Origin: JAWLGZ01 sp041690635
GTDB taxonomy: Bacteria; Pseudomonadota; Gammaproteobacteria; Thiohalomonadales; Thiohalomonadaceae
Direction of reading: 5' to 3'
Assembly (NCBI GenBank): GCA_041690635.1
Contig: JAWLGZ010000001.1
Span: forward strand, 124,001-188,000
DNA length: 64,000 nucleotides
A program made the translations under genes and the position numbers. Below the pieces are notes generated by a model, which saw nothing but the letters and a program-made list of their open reading frames with translations, ran no database searches and was not told the origin of the DNA. The stretch's first letter is position 1, and the number at the start of each line of letters is the position of its first letter. Below, piece by piece: positions 1 through 8,311 of the stretch.

Positions 1-79
1 CCAGCAGGGCGTCCGCCACCCAGACCACCAGCGACGCCAGCAGGGCGAGGACCACATAATTGATACGTCGGAAACGCAT
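1..79 (-). CDS. N-terminus of a membrane protein, cut by the window edge
   Basis: Only the first 26 codons are in the window. They read MRFRRINYVVLALLASLVVW and continue WVADALL, a short basic stretch followed by a hydrophobic helix, as in the first membrane segment or signal anchor of an inner-membrane protein. An AGGAG motif lies about 13 bases upstream of the ATG, rather far but usable. Many sensor kinases and GGDEF proteins begin this way, but the fragment is too short to assign a family. Confidence 0.5.
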   Translation of the reverse strand, partial: MRFRRINYVVLALLASLVVWVADALL

Positions 80-301
80 GGGGATCGGCGGAACTCCTGT
101 TCGCAATCCCGGCGGGATTCACTTGAGATCGTAGCCAAGCCGCACCCAAGCGGGTGGCCGACCGACCGGCCGGCTGGGCGTGGTGAGTTGATGGAGTGAA
201 TGGGTGGGATAAGCCCAGGCGCCCCACCGATCGCACGGCACCGGCAACCGCCCGCCTCGGCCAGGCCGCGCGGTGGAGAGGGTGGTGCGGTTAAGTGGCG
301 G

Positions 302-1519
302 CTACTTCGATTGCGGCAGGTGCGCCGAGGCCACCTCAGGAGCAGGGACGTTCAGCAGGCGCCGATTCAGTCGCAGCAGGACCAGCACAGTCTTGGCCTG
401 AAGATAGACCAGCGGCAGCAGCAGCACGAAGTAGGCGATGCTGAACCGCTCCAGGACACCGACCCGAATCAGCCCCAGGTGGATGAAGAACATCGAGAAT
501 ACAAAGAGCGCCACGCCCGGGCAGATGAGTGCATAGCTGGTCGGGTGACGTTTGTTTCCGTGCAGATAGTCCTGGAAATAGTTCAGCCGCCGCATGACGG
601 CGTAACCGATCAGACCCGCCATCAACTGAAGCGCCAGGACGGTGGCGGTGAGGACGAACAGCCAGGACGGGCTTACCGGGTGATCGAAACCGTGATGCAG
701 CCCGAATGAGATGCGCACTGCGGTGATGCCGAGCAGCGTCAGGATGGGGATGGCGATCCAGAGGCTCGGGCTGGTCGCCTCGGAGATCCCCTGCTTGAAG
801 ATGGATTTCGTCCCCAGGACGAATTTGGGAACAGCCAGCACGATCGCCATTGCCGCGAATGCCAGAGCAAAGAAGATGCCGACCGCGTTGATCTCGGGGT
901 AGTGGCTCATCGCGCCCGGTGCCGCGAACCCGACGGCCACCATGGCGAAGGCGAAGATGGCAATCATCTGGCTTAGATTGTTGTTCTCGACGAAATCGAA
1001 ATCGCCGTGGACGATCAGGCGCGTCATGTACTCCACGAAGATCCGCAAGGCGTACACACCCACCACCATGAATGCCACGAGCGCCACCGGGAAGAGGTAC
1101 TCGACCACATCCCACAGGCCGGGTACGAATGCCGCGCCGAGTACGAAACAGACGTTGATAGTCATTGCCAACGTGAGCGGTATCGCCATCAGCGCCACTT
1201 CACTGTTGGAGTTGCGAAGTCGCTCGAACGCTGCCGTGGCCTTGAACCGCCGATACTCGCGAACATTCCAGGCCAGCAGGCGAAAGTGGAGAAGAGAGAA
1301 GAAAAGGACCGACAGCAGTGCCGCCGCAACCAGGCCCCGAACATGGATAGGACCGCTGGTCAGTAGCGGCAAGAGATGTTCGAAGGTGGGCAACGGCGTC
1401 TCCGGGTGCTCCACCATGAACATGAGGTACATAAAGAAGGAGACAGCGATCCCACCGGCCCCGAGGGCCGCCAGGAAATACATCGGCGAGTACTGTTCAC
1501 CGAGATGTTTGCGCAGCAT
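302..1519 (-). CDS. Ten-helix integral membrane protein, possibly TsoY-like
   Basis: The 405-residue product has about ten hydrophobic segments, at roughly residues 11-35, 58-85, 108-133, 138-165, 185-210, 215-240, 255-280, 290-315, 330-355 and 362-392. This layout resembles the SLAC1/TehA transporter fold. The N-terminal pattern YSPMYFLAALGAGG followed by FFMYLMFM resembles, from memory, the TsoY family of sulfur-oxidiser membrane (seleno)proteins. That link is an inference. A single Cys at residue 124 (INVCFVLGAAF) sits in the third helix. The ATG at 1519 was chosen because GAGGG lies 7-8 bases upstream; the longer reading frame to 1576 starts without a ribosome site. The fccAB sulfide-oxidation genes further along would fit a sulfur role, but they are 37 kb away. 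Confidence 0.7.
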   Translation of the reverse strand: MLRKHLGEQYSPMYFLAALGAGGIAVSFFMYLMFMVEHPETPLPTFEHLLPLLTSGPIHVRGLVAAALLSVLFFSLLHFRLLAWNVREYRRFKATAAFERLRNSNSEVALMAIPLTLAMTINVCFVLGAAFVPGLWDVVEYLFPVALVAFMVVGVYALRIFVEYMTRLIVHGDFDFVENNNLSQMIAIFAFAMVAVGFAAPGAMSHYPEINAVGIFFALAFAAMAIVLAVPKFVLGTKSIFKQGISEATSPSLWIAIPILTLLGITAVRISFGLHHGFDHPVSPSWLFVLTATVLALQLMAGLIGYAVMRRLNYFQDYLHGNKRHPTSYALICPGVALFVFSMFFIHLGLIRVGVLERFSIAYFVLLLPLVYLQAKTVLVLLRLNRRLLNVPAPEVASAHLPQSK

Positions 1520-1777
1520 TGAAGTCCCTCGCAGTCCGATCCCCGAGACGGTAGTCCACCGCAACGTGATCGTCACTGATTTTTGTCAATGGGTGCTTCG
1601 CCATCAGCGAAAAGTGTGATCGGATTGGCGCTCCGTGCCGCCCGCCCCACCCGGTGTTCTACGCAAGAGGAAGCTGGCGGAGTGCGTCCGTTGTCGGGGC
1701 GTGCTGATCGTGTATGACGCGGTGAATCTGCTGTTCGCCGCCCGCGCCCTGGAGCGCGGGCAGGAATCGCCAACGGG

Positions 1778-2116
1778 TCAGTGATCGCAGCGGTTCTGTT
1801 CCGTCCGCAGGGTTCCGGTCATGTAATCGGTGGCGAGCCCGACCGGGTCACCGTTTGGCGCCCCGAGCACCACGGAGATGCCCCGCGCATTGAACAGCTC
1901 CAGGGCACGCCCGCCCATGCCACCGGCGATGACCACATTGGCCCCGCGCTCGGCGAGCCAGCCGGGCAGGAGTCCCGGCTGGTGAGGCGGCGCCGCCACA
2001 TCCTCCCGGCCGAGGATGGTCCGACTTTCCGGGTCGACGTCGATCAAGGCGAAAAAGTCACAATGTCCGAAATGGGTGGACAGACTCCCTTCAACTACCG
2101 GGACGGCGATGCGCAT
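1778..2116 (-). CDS. NifX/NifB-type iron-molybdenum cofactor-binding domain protein
   Basis: The product is 112 residues and matches the dinitrogenase iron-molybdenum cofactor fold (NifX, NafY, MTH1175 group). It starts MRIAVPVVEGSLSTHFGHC, the usual first strand plus the conserved HFGxC motif. A glycine-rich core (VIAGGMGGRALELF) follows, and the tail ends NRCDH, like the CDH tails of small family members. No nif genes are in the window, so a role in nitrogenase is not implied; stand-alone members are widespread and often of unknown function. The ATG at 2116 has GGAGA 6-7 bases upstream. The longer open frame to 2269 is not protein-like. Confidence 0.8.
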   Translation of the reverse strand: MRIAVPVVEGSLSTHFGHCDFFALIDVDPESRTILGREDVAAPPHQPGLLPGWLAERGANVVIAGGMGGRALELFNARGISVVLGAPNGDPVGLATDYMTGTLRTEQNRCDH

Positions 2117-2280
2117 GCTGTTTCTCCAATTGAGTTCTGTTTCCCCCACAGAGGGTCCTACGTAAGACAATCGGGCGGGCGGTATTGCACCGACGGGCGC
2201 GTGATGCAGCAAACGTTTCCCATCGATTATTCTCACTCGCTGTCGGGCCCCAAGAGGGCCCGACCACACGCATCAGCGCA

Positions 2281-2934
2281 TCAAAGGGATCGCTTGCAGA
2301 AGTACCAGTCCACGCACTCGTGGCCCTCCTCCAGGCGGGCTTCCGCGTCCTGCACGCTGCCGGGCGGGGGCACGATCACCTTGTCGCCGGGCTGCCAGCC
2401 CTCGGGGGTTGCCACACCGTGCTGGTCCGAGGCCTGCAGTGCCGTCACCAGCCGCACAAACTCCGGAATGGAGCGGCCGTTGCTCATCGGGTAGTACACC
2501 ATGGCGCGCAACACCCCTTTGGGGTCGATGATGAAGGTGGCGCGCACCGCCGAGGTGTCGCTGGCACCGGGCTGGATCATCCCGTAGGCATTCGCCACCT
2601 TCATCGAGAGGTCTTCGATGATAGGGAACGGGATCTCCACGCCGAACTTCTCCTTGATGTTGCGCACCCACGCCACGTGGGCGTAGTTGCTGTCGATGGA
2701 GAGGCCGAGCAGTTCCGTCTTCAGCGCCTGGAACTGCGGGTAGGCTTTGGCAAAGGCCATGAACTCGGTGGTGCACACCGGGGTGAAATCGGCAGGGTGC
2801 GAAAACAGCACCAGCCACTTGCCGCGGTAGTCGGACAGGCGCTTCACCCCGTGAGTGGTCTTTGCCTCGAATTCCGGGGCCGGCTCGTTGATGCGGGGCA
2901 TGCCGCGGACCTGCTCTTCGTAAACTTCGGACAT
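2281..2934 (-). CDS. Peroxiredoxin, AhpC/TSA family, Prx6-like
   Basis: This 217-residue thiol peroxidase should reduce hydrogen peroxide or organic peroxides in the cytoplasm. The peroxidatic Cys54 lies in the motif HPADFTPVCTTE. The C-terminal extension carries Cys207 and Cys213 (CVDWYFCK), candidates for resolving cysteines. The length and the long C-terminal domain with GWQPGDKVIVPPP are typical of the Prx6 or archaeal 1-Cys/2-Cys group rather than of short AhpC. The ATG at 2934 has AGAGGAAA upstream; codons before it are not family-like. It is next to a NifX-type gene and an MBL hydrolase on the same strand, with gaps of about 160 and 80 bases, so separate transcription is possible. Confidence 0.93.
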   Translation of the reverse strand: MSEVYEEQVRGMPRINEPAPEFEAKTTHGVKRLSDYRGKWLVLFSHPADFTPVCTTEFMAFAKAYPQFQALKTELLGLSIDSNYAHVAWVRNIKEKFGVEIPFPIIEDLSMKVANAYGMIQPGASDTSAVRATFIIDPKGVLRAMVYYPMSNGRSIPEFVRLVTALQASDQHGVATPEGWQPGDKVIVPPPGSVQDAEARLEEGHECVDWYFCKRSL

Positions 2935-3014
2935 CGTCGTTTCCTCTTGCTGTTGACGGACCCTCGGCCGGGCACGACAGTCCCCGCGGGCCCCGTCGGT
3001 AGAGTGGAATGGGT

Positions 3015-3857
3015 TCAAGGGGACAAACGGTTCTCTGCCGCTCGACCGGCCCCGCGGGCAGGGTCGGCGTGACAAGCGACTCGCGGTGTGTGCGGGTCCA
3101 GAGCCGCGCCGCACCCCGAGGCGATGAAATGCTCCCCCCAGGCTTCACGGAGCAGGGTGGTCGCCTCCTCCCCGCTGCAGTGACTGGGGGCGACACGCTC
3201 CACCCCGAGCGACTTGAGGCGCGCGGCCGTTGCGAGGAGTTGTTCGTCGCTCTTTTGCCGCAGATGAAACCCACCCATGACCAGGTGCAGGGGCCGCCCC
3301 ATCTGCCGGGTCGCGTGCTCCACCATGAGATCGATTCCCGGGTGCGCGCAGCCGGTAATCAGCAGCGGCCCGGAATCGCTTTCGACGATCAGCGCCTGCT
3401 CACCCAACCCCGTGTCGCCTTGGGGAATCTCCCCGGTCGAATGGAGCGTCGGGTACAGCCGCTGTGGCTGCGAGATGGCGCGGATTCGCGCACCGGACTC
3501 CCTCACCGTGCGGCGCAGCGGAAGGGCGATGGAGGCGGGAACGAACACCGTTAGCCCGGGATGGGCCCGCAGGACGTAGTCGAGTCCGCCCACATGGTCC
3601 GAATGCAGGTGTGAGATAACCACGGCATCGAGCCGCTGCGGCCGGATGCCGAGCTGCCGCATGTTCTGGAGCAGCATGTCACCGTTGCTGCCGGTATCGA
3701 ACAGCACGGTGTGTCCGCCGCTCTGTACCACGCAGGCGAAACCCCACGCGGTGGACAGGCGCGGGTGGTGCGCAACGTTGTCGAACACCACCCGCAGGCG
3801 CACCGCCGACGGTGCGGAGAGCGGGTTGGGAAAACGGGAGTCCAGTTTGAGTTGCAT
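3015..3857 (-). CDS. Metallo-beta-lactamase-fold hydrolase
   Basis: The 280-residue product has the metal-binding motif HLHSDH at residues 83-88, preceded by the strand VLFDTGSNGD at 51-60. Later metal-ligand candidates are the His in ITGCAHPG, GGFHLRQ and PSHCSGEEA. This arrangement matches MBL-fold proteins annotated as dihydropterin-type aminobenzene phosphate synthases, a name with uncertain functional meaning. The substrate cannot be told. The ATG at 3857 has only a weak upstream ribosome site; a TTG at 3905 is an alternative. The last 25 residues are Arg/Ala/Pro-rich and may not be conserved. Confidence 0.85.
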   Translation of the reverse strand: MQLKLDSRFPNPLSAPSAVRLRVVFDNVAHHPRLSTAWGFACVVQSGGHTVLFDTGSNGDMLLQNMRQLGIRPQRLDAVVISHLHSDHVGGLDYVLRAHPGLTVFVPASIALPLRRTVRESGARIRAISQPQRLYPTLHSTGEIPQGDTGLGEQALIVESDSGPLLITGCAHPGIDLMVEHATRQMGRPLHLVMGGFHLRQKSDEQLLATAARLKSLGVERVAPSHCSGEEATTLLREAWGEHFIASGCGAALDPHTPRVACHADPARGAGRAAENRLSP

Positions 3858-4066
3858 CGACGACCAGTACCGGAAAAGGGAGTGCGTTCCTGGTGCAAGC
3901 CCCAAGCCAACTGCCCTGCACCGGGTAACCTATTGCAAAGGTTGGTATCTATCCCCGCAGCCCGCGGCGCTCGCACGCCAATAACGACAAACACCAAGCA
4001 ATGACATGCCAATTACGGCAGCCAATACAAATAACCTGCTAGGCAAATAAGGGGTTAGCCAACCGA

Positions 4067-4222
4067 TCACCTGGCGCCATTTCTGGCATTCCTCTTCACG
4101 CCAGGGCACACGGTCGCACTGCAGCCGGCACAGCCGCGGCGACGCTGGCGAAACGAACGCCGGAGCAGCCAGGCGGTGGCCACGGCAATACCCAGGAGCC
4201 ACAGCAGATCGGCAAGTCCCAT
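4067..4222 (-). CDS. FeoB-associated Cys-rich membrane protein, 51 residues
   Basis: This is a small gene that a 60-codon cutoff would miss. It encodes MGLADLLWLLGIAVATAWLL, a single membrane helix, then a basic stretch RRSFRQRRR, then a Cys cluster CAGCSATVC. That is the pattern of the FeoB-associated Cys-rich membrane protein family, found just after feoB in many bacteria. A GGAGGG motif lies about 8 bases before the ATG, and the gene starts 20 bases after the feoB stop, so it is very likely the last gene of the feo operon. The family is thought to assist FeoB, perhaps by binding iron or an Fe-S cluster; its exact role is not established. Confidence 0.85.
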   Translation of the reverse strand: MGLADLLWLLGIAVATAWLLRRSFRQRRRGCAGCSATVCPGVKRNARNGAR

Positions 4223-4242
4223 CTCTCACACCCTCCCAAGCG

Positions 4243-6438
4243 CTACTGGAAGCCCAGCAACCGGCCGCCCTGGTAGATCAGGAGGGCCACCGTCCAGGCC
4301 AGGACAAACTGGTAGGTCAGCGCCACCCCCGCCCACTTCCAGGTACCGAACTCCTGGCGCATGGCGATCATCGTCACCACACAGGGCATGTAGAGGAGTA
4401 CGAACACCATGAAGGCGTAGGCGGAGAGCGGCGTGAAGGTCTCGCGCACCGCCTGCCGGAGCGCCGAGCCGCTGTCATCCTCCGCACTGATACTGCTGAT
4501 CCCGAAGGTGGAGAACAGATTGCCGCCGGCACCCCTCACCGCCTCCACGAAGCCGCCGCCGATCTCCCGCAGATCCTCGGCCAGTGTCGGTGTATCCCCG
4601 GCAACGGGCGCCTCCGGTTCGGAGACGTAGATCTCGCCCATCGTCCCCACCACGATCTCCTTGGCCACGGCACCGGTCAGCAGCGCGGAGGCGGCCTGCC
4701 AGTTGCCGAACCCGAGCGGCTCGAACGCCGGGGCGATCACCTCGCCGGCCTGCCCCAGCAGGGACTCCTGTTTCTGCTCCACCCCCCAGGGCAGATTGAG
4801 GGCGAACCACACCAGCACCGCCACCGCGAGGATCCAGGTGCCGGCCTTGATGAGGAAGTGCTTCCCCTTCTCCCAGGTATGGATGAGGAGGCTTCTGAGG
4901 GTGGGCAGCCGGTAAGGCGGCAGCTCCATGATGAACAGCGGCGCCTCACCCCGGAACAGGGTCCGTTTGAACACCATGCCCACCAGCACCGCCAGCACGA
5001 TGCCGAGCACGTAGAGCGACCACAGCACGGTACCGGCCGAGGCGGTGAAAAACACCGCGGTGAACAGCACGTAGACCGGCAGCCGCGCCCCGCAGGACAT
5101 GAGCGGCACCAGCAGCGCGGTGAGGATGCGGTCGCGGCGGTTCTCCAGGGTGCGGGTGGCGTAGATCGCCGGGACGTTGCAGCCAAACCCCATCAGCAGC
5201 GGGATGAAACTCTTGCCGTGCAGCCCCACCGCGTGCATCGCCCGGTCCATGACGAAGGCAGCGCGGGCCATGTAGCCGCTCGCCTCCAGGAAGGTGATGA
5301 AGAACATCATGGCGAAGATCACCGGCACAAACACCAGCACGAAGCCGACCCCGCCGAGCACCCCTTCCGTCGCCAGTGACACGACCCAGTCGGGCGCCGC
5401 CAGGGCGCCCAGCCCTGCGACGGCCCAGCGGGTGAGCGGACCGGCGGTCATGGCGTCGATCCACTCCACAAACGGGGTGGAAACATCGAAGGTCAGCTTG
5501 AAGGTGAGCCACATGGCGGCGAAGAAGAGCGGCAGGCCGAGGAAGCGGTTCAGCACGATACGGTCGATGCGCTCGGTCATCTCCTTGCGCGGCATCGCCG
5601 GACGCTGCACCACCTCCCGCGCCAGACCCGACGCCTGGGCGTAGCGGGCATCGGCCATCAGCGACTCCACATCGTCGCCGTGGGCACGCTGCAGATGGTC
5701 GAGGGCATCACCCACCACCGACGGCTCATCGCCGGCGAGTTCGGTTTCCTCCAGCACCCGGGCGTCCCCCTCCATCACCTTGAGGGCGAGCCAGCGCAGG
5801 GGGTAGGCCGCGGTCAGTTCCGGATGTGCTTCGACAATCCGGTCCGCGATGGCCGCGGCAGCCGCTTCAATATCATCCCCGTAGTGGATCTCGCGGGGAG
5901 CGGTGCCCTCCTCCACCCGGGTCGAGGCCGCCTCGAGCAGGCTCTCCAGGCCTTCCCCCCGGGTGGCCACCGTGGGGATTACCCGCACCCCCAGGATCTG
6001 TTCCATGGCGGGCAGGTCGATGCGATAGCCCTTGGCCCTCGCCTCGTCATAGACGTTGAGCGCGATCACCACCGGGATGCCGAGCTCCAGCAGCTGCACC
6101 GTCAGGTAGAGATTGCGCTCCAGGTTGGTGGCGTCCACCACATTGACGATGACATCGGGGCGCTCGTGCAGCAGATAGTCGCGTGCGATCACCTCCTCCT
6201 GGGTGTAGGGACTCAGGCTGTAGGTGCCGGGCAGATCCACCAGCCGGACCATGCGCCCATGGTGGAGAAAACCCGCCTCCTTCTTCTCAACCGTCACCCC
6301 GGGCCAGTTGCCCACCTGGAGCCGCGTTCCGGCGAGGCCGTTGATGAGGGTCGACTTGCCCGCATTGGGATTGCCGGCCACGGCCACCACCAGGGGCCGG
6401 TTCGCCTCGGGTACCGGCGATTGCGGGAGCGCACTCAC
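4243..6438 (-). CDS. feoB: Ferrous iron transport protein B (GTPase permease)
   Basis: The 731-residue inner-membrane protein takes up Fe2+ using a cytosolic G domain. The G1 motif GNPNAGKST is at residues 22-30, switch I WPGVTVEKKE at about 45-54, G3 DLPG at 68-71 and G4 NVYD at 128-131. A linker domain follows to about residue 270. The membrane part begins with RIVLNRFLGLPLFFAAMW and contains the Gate motif with Cys in MGFGCNVPAIYATRT and the second Gate region around MSCGARLPVYVLF. The length is close to the family norm of 700-780. Its start overlaps the feoA stop by 4 bases (ATGA), so translation is probably coupled. Confidence 0.98.
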   Translation of the reverse strand: MSALPQSPVPEANRPLVVAVAGNPNAGKSTLINGLAGTRLQVGNWPGVTVEKKEAGFLHHGRMVRLVDLPGTYSLSPYTQEEVIARDYLLHERPDVIVNVVDATNLERNLYLTVQLLELGIPVVIALNVYDEARAKGYRIDLPAMEQILGVRVIPTVATRGEGLESLLEAASTRVEEGTAPREIHYGDDIEAAAAAIADRIVEAHPELTAAYPLRWLALKVMEGDARVLEETELAGDEPSVVGDALDHLQRAHGDDVESLMADARYAQASGLAREVVQRPAMPRKEMTERIDRIVLNRFLGLPLFFAAMWLTFKLTFDVSTPFVEWIDAMTAGPLTRWAVAGLGALAAPDWVVSLATEGVLGGVGFVLVFVPVIFAMMFFITFLEASGYMARAAFVMDRAMHAVGLHGKSFIPLLMGFGCNVPAIYATRTLENRRDRILTALLVPLMSCGARLPVYVLFTAVFFTASAGTVLWSLYVLGIVLAVLVGMVFKRTLFRGEAPLFIMELPPYRLPTLRSLLIHTWEKGKHFLIKAGTWILAVAVLVWFALNLPWGVEQKQESLLGQAGEVIAPAFEPLGFGNWQAASALLTGAVAKEIVVGTMGEIYVSEPEAPVAGDTPTLAEDLREIGGGFVEAVRGAGGNLFSTFGISSISAEDDSGSALRQAVRETFTPLSAYAFMVFVLLYMPCVVTMIAMRQEFGTWKWAGVALTYQFVLAWTVALLIYQGGRLLGFQ

Positions 6439-6671
6439 GCCAGGACCTCCACTTCGATGCCCTCCGCCTCGCGCTTGCGCAGGGAGAGCTTGTAATGCTT
6501 CACGGTGATCTCGATGGGATCACCCAGCGGCGCGACCTTCTCCACCAGGACCGTCTCGCCCACCAGCACCCCCATATCCATCAGGCGCCGCTTCAGCGGA
6601 CCGGTCACGCCCATGACGGCAATCCGGCCGCGCTGCCCCGGACGCAGGTGCGAAAGCCTGGTGCTCTTCAT
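6435..6671 (-). CDS. feoA: Ferrous iron transport protein A
   Basis: The 78-residue SH3-like protein is the cytosolic partner of FeoB. The family pattern is clear: LSHLRPGQRGRIAVM, then LKRRLMDMGVLVGETVLVEKVAPLGDPIEI and a closing strand LSLRKREAEGIEVEVL. It overlaps feoB by 4 bases downstream and the second FeoA-like gene by 4 bases upstream, so three genes are translationally linked. Confidence 0.96.
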   Translation of the reverse strand: MKSTRLSHLRPGQRGRIAVMGVTGPLKRRLMDMGVLVGETVLVEKVAPLGDPIEITVKHYKLSLRKREAEGIEVEVLA

Positions 6672-7015
6672 CGTGCGCGCCCTCGGCAGGCACCGGCGCA
6701 GCCGCCTCCTCTGCCGCCCCCATGAGTGGGCCTCACCTGAATCTTCATGGCCACACCGCGGCCGATGGCGATACGGGTCTCCCCCACCCTGAGCAGAAGC
6801 GGCCCGTGGCCCTCGTTGCCCAACACTTCCACCAACGCGCCGGGACGCAACCCCATCTCCTCAAGACGTGCCAGCTCCGGCCCCATGCCGCGGCGCTGGC
6901 CGTGACCACCGCGTCCCGGGAGGTAGGCCAGCTCACCTGTTTCACCTTCGGCAAGGAGCCCCAGGGGCAGCAGCGCCCCGCCTGTGATCGGTCCGTTGAC
7001 TGATTGCACTCTCAT
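6668..7015 (-). CDS. Second FeoA-domain protein
   Basis: The 115-residue product has a FeoA-like core: LLPLGLLAEGETGELAYL, then LARLEEMGLRPGALVEVLG and LLLRVGETRIAIGRGVAMKIQVRP. The core is preceded by a short N-terminal extension and followed by a Gly/Arg-rich tail that overlaps feoA by 4 bases. Twin FeoA domains upstream of FeoB occur in many proteobacteria; one copy may regulate and the other bind FeoB, but this is inference. The ATG at 7015 directly follows GAGGTG; a GTG at 7018 or an internal GTG at 7009 are alternative starts. Confidence 0.85.
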   Translation of the reverse strand: MRVQSVNGPITGGALLPLGLLAEGETGELAYLPGRGGHGQRRGMGPELARLEEMGLRPGALVEVLGNEGHGPLLLRVGETRIAIGRGVAMKIQVRPTHGGGRGGGCAGACRGRAR

Positions 7016-7042
7016 CACCTCGATTGATCCCTGTTGCAGCGC

Positions 7043-8194
7043 CTAGAACGCCGCTGTCAGCCTTGCGCCCAGGATCCAAAGCTCCCGACCCACCTCATGA
7101 CCGCTCCGTTCGAAACCGGGGTTGCGGACATACTGAAGTGACGGGGTCAGTTGCCAGTGGGTCCCCAGATCGAGGCGCGCATAAAGCTCCGCCTGGCTCG
7201 AACTGCCCAGAGATTCACCCGACTTCGCCCGAGCGTCCCGGGAGTGGGCGGTATGGGTCACACCCAGCCCGACGGACGCAGGGCCGACCGGCCGCTCCAG
7301 CGCCGCGCCCGCGAACCAGGCAGCCTCCGAAACCCGGGGGTCCGCGACCCCCACCCGGAGATTCCAGCGGCTGTCACCGCTGACCCCATCCAATAGGGCA
7401 TAGGCGCCCCGGTTTGGTTCACTGCCCGGTTGACCGTCGAGCCGTTCATGCGGCGCCGTGTGGGTCCAGACCCCGAGCCTCGGTGCGAAATCGCCCCACT
7501 GCCAGTGGATCTCCGCCGCACCGAACAGCCCCTTCCCCTCGGCATCCAGCCGCACAAGTTCGCGGTAGGAGCGTTCGGGGTTGTCGGCCAGACCGTGTGA
7601 GCCGGTGAGCAGGAGGGTGTATCCGGGCCGGGACCCCCGTGAGTCTGCGTACACGGCCACGCCCGGCACATAGTCGGGCAGCTCGATGGAGGGGTTGTTG
7701 ACCAGGGTGGCATTGAGGAACTGCGTGGCCTCGTCGTTGGCCACCTCACTGGCGTCCAGGTAGCCGGCGGGATCGATCAGCCCGGCGACCACCCACGTGG
7801 CGCCCAGTGTGAATTCGTAGTGAAACTCCGAAACCTGAAACCGCCCGTCCCCATGGCGATTCAGCGTACTCCCCACGTCGCTGTTGGCATCCGGAACCTG
7901 CTCGGTCACCCCGCCGGGGCGCGGCGAGGTTGCGCCTTCCAGGTGCAGGGTCAGGGTCCCGGTGCGAAACGGCAGTGTGGCTACCAGGTCAGCGGAGCCG
8001 GCCGTCTCGTCACCCATCCGCCGGTCGGAGGCGCGTTGGTATGTCAGCACAGCGCCGCCCTCGATCGAAGGCGCTGAAACGCCCTGAATGGCGCCAACTC
8101 CCGGCATCGGCGTATCGGCATGGGCGGACAACGCAGCGAGCGCTGCGATCACCGCCACGTGGACCGATAGGAGTCGTTTTCTGCCGCCAGTCAT
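7043..8194 (-). CDS. Outer-membrane porin, OprB-like, first gene of the feo operon
   Basis: The 383-residue product has an N-terminal signal peptide ending near SAHADTPMPG. The rest is rich in alternating aromatic and polar residues and ends in the beta-barrel signature ILGARLTAAF with a terminal Phe. Segments such as FHYEFTLGATWVVAGLIDPAGYLD, with ATQFLNATLVNNPSIELP nearby, resemble carbohydrate-selective OprB-type porins. The gene lies 27 bases before the FeoA-like gene and directly behind the Fur-box promoter, so it probably passes a metal or small solute in step with FeoB. The ATG at 8194 has GGAGG upstream; the open frame continues to 8275 without family resemblance. Confidence 0.8.
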   Translation of the reverse strand: MTGGRKRLLSVHVAVIAALAALSAHADTPMPGVGAIQGVSAPSIEGGAVLTYQRASDRRMGDETAGSADLVATLPFRTGTLTLHLEGATSPRPGGVTEQVPDANSDVGSTLNRHGDGRFQVSEFHYEFTLGATWVVAGLIDPAGYLDASEVANDEATQFLNATLVNNPSIELPDYVPGVAVYADSRGSRPGYTLLLTGSHGLADNPERSYRELVRLDAEGKGLFGAAEIHWQWGDFAPRLGVWTHTAPHERLDGQPGSEPNRGAYALLDGVSGDSRWNLRVGVADPRVSEAAWFAGAALERPVGPASVGLGVTHTAHSRDARAKSGESLGSSSQAELYARLDLGTHWQLTPSLQYVRNPGFERSGHEVGRELWILGARLTAAF

Positions 8195-8282
8195 CTGTCC
8201 TCCGGAATGCTTCTTTGTAATGAGGCGCGGTCTGGAAAAGAGCGCCCGCTCGACCGGACCCTTCCCCCTCACCACAAACCGT

Positions 8283-8301
8283 AATGATAATGGTTCTCAT
8301 T
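8283..8301 (-). promoter_or_regulatory. Fur box
   Basis: The 19 bases AATGATAATGGTTCTCATT contain the 7-1-7 Fur core TGATAAT-N-ATTATCA with 12 of 14 positions matching: the left half is perfect and the right half has two mismatches. The site overlaps the -10 element and spacer of the promoter in front of the porin-feo operon, an ideal place for iron-dependent repression. Confidence 0.88.
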
Positions 8302-8311
8302 TCGTAGTCAA
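8284..8311 (-). promoter_or_regulatory. Sigma70-type promoter of the porin-feo operon
   Basis: On the minus strand a TTGACT -35 element (8306-8311) and a TATCAT -10 element (8284-8289) are separated by 16 bases; each matches consensus at 5 of 6 positions. Transcription would start near 8277, about 80 bases before the porin ATG. The Fur box sits across the -10 and spacer. The rest of the 300-base divergent gap towards tetR holds no other clear signal, apart from the tetranucleotide-like direct repeats just upstream of tetR. Confidence 0.75.

Noticed and set aside
1573..1773. Minus-strand 66-codon open frame
   Set aside because: It is Arg/Pro-rich with no ribosome site, and its codon pattern is that of non-coding GC-rich DNA.
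1635..1784. Plus-strand frame of about 49 codons with CVRC and LIVYDAVNLLFAARALERG
   Set aside because: It looks partly protein-like, but has no ATG, no clear ribosome site and no family I recognise, and it runs into the 3' end of the NifX-type gene. It may be a gene remnant; too weak to list.
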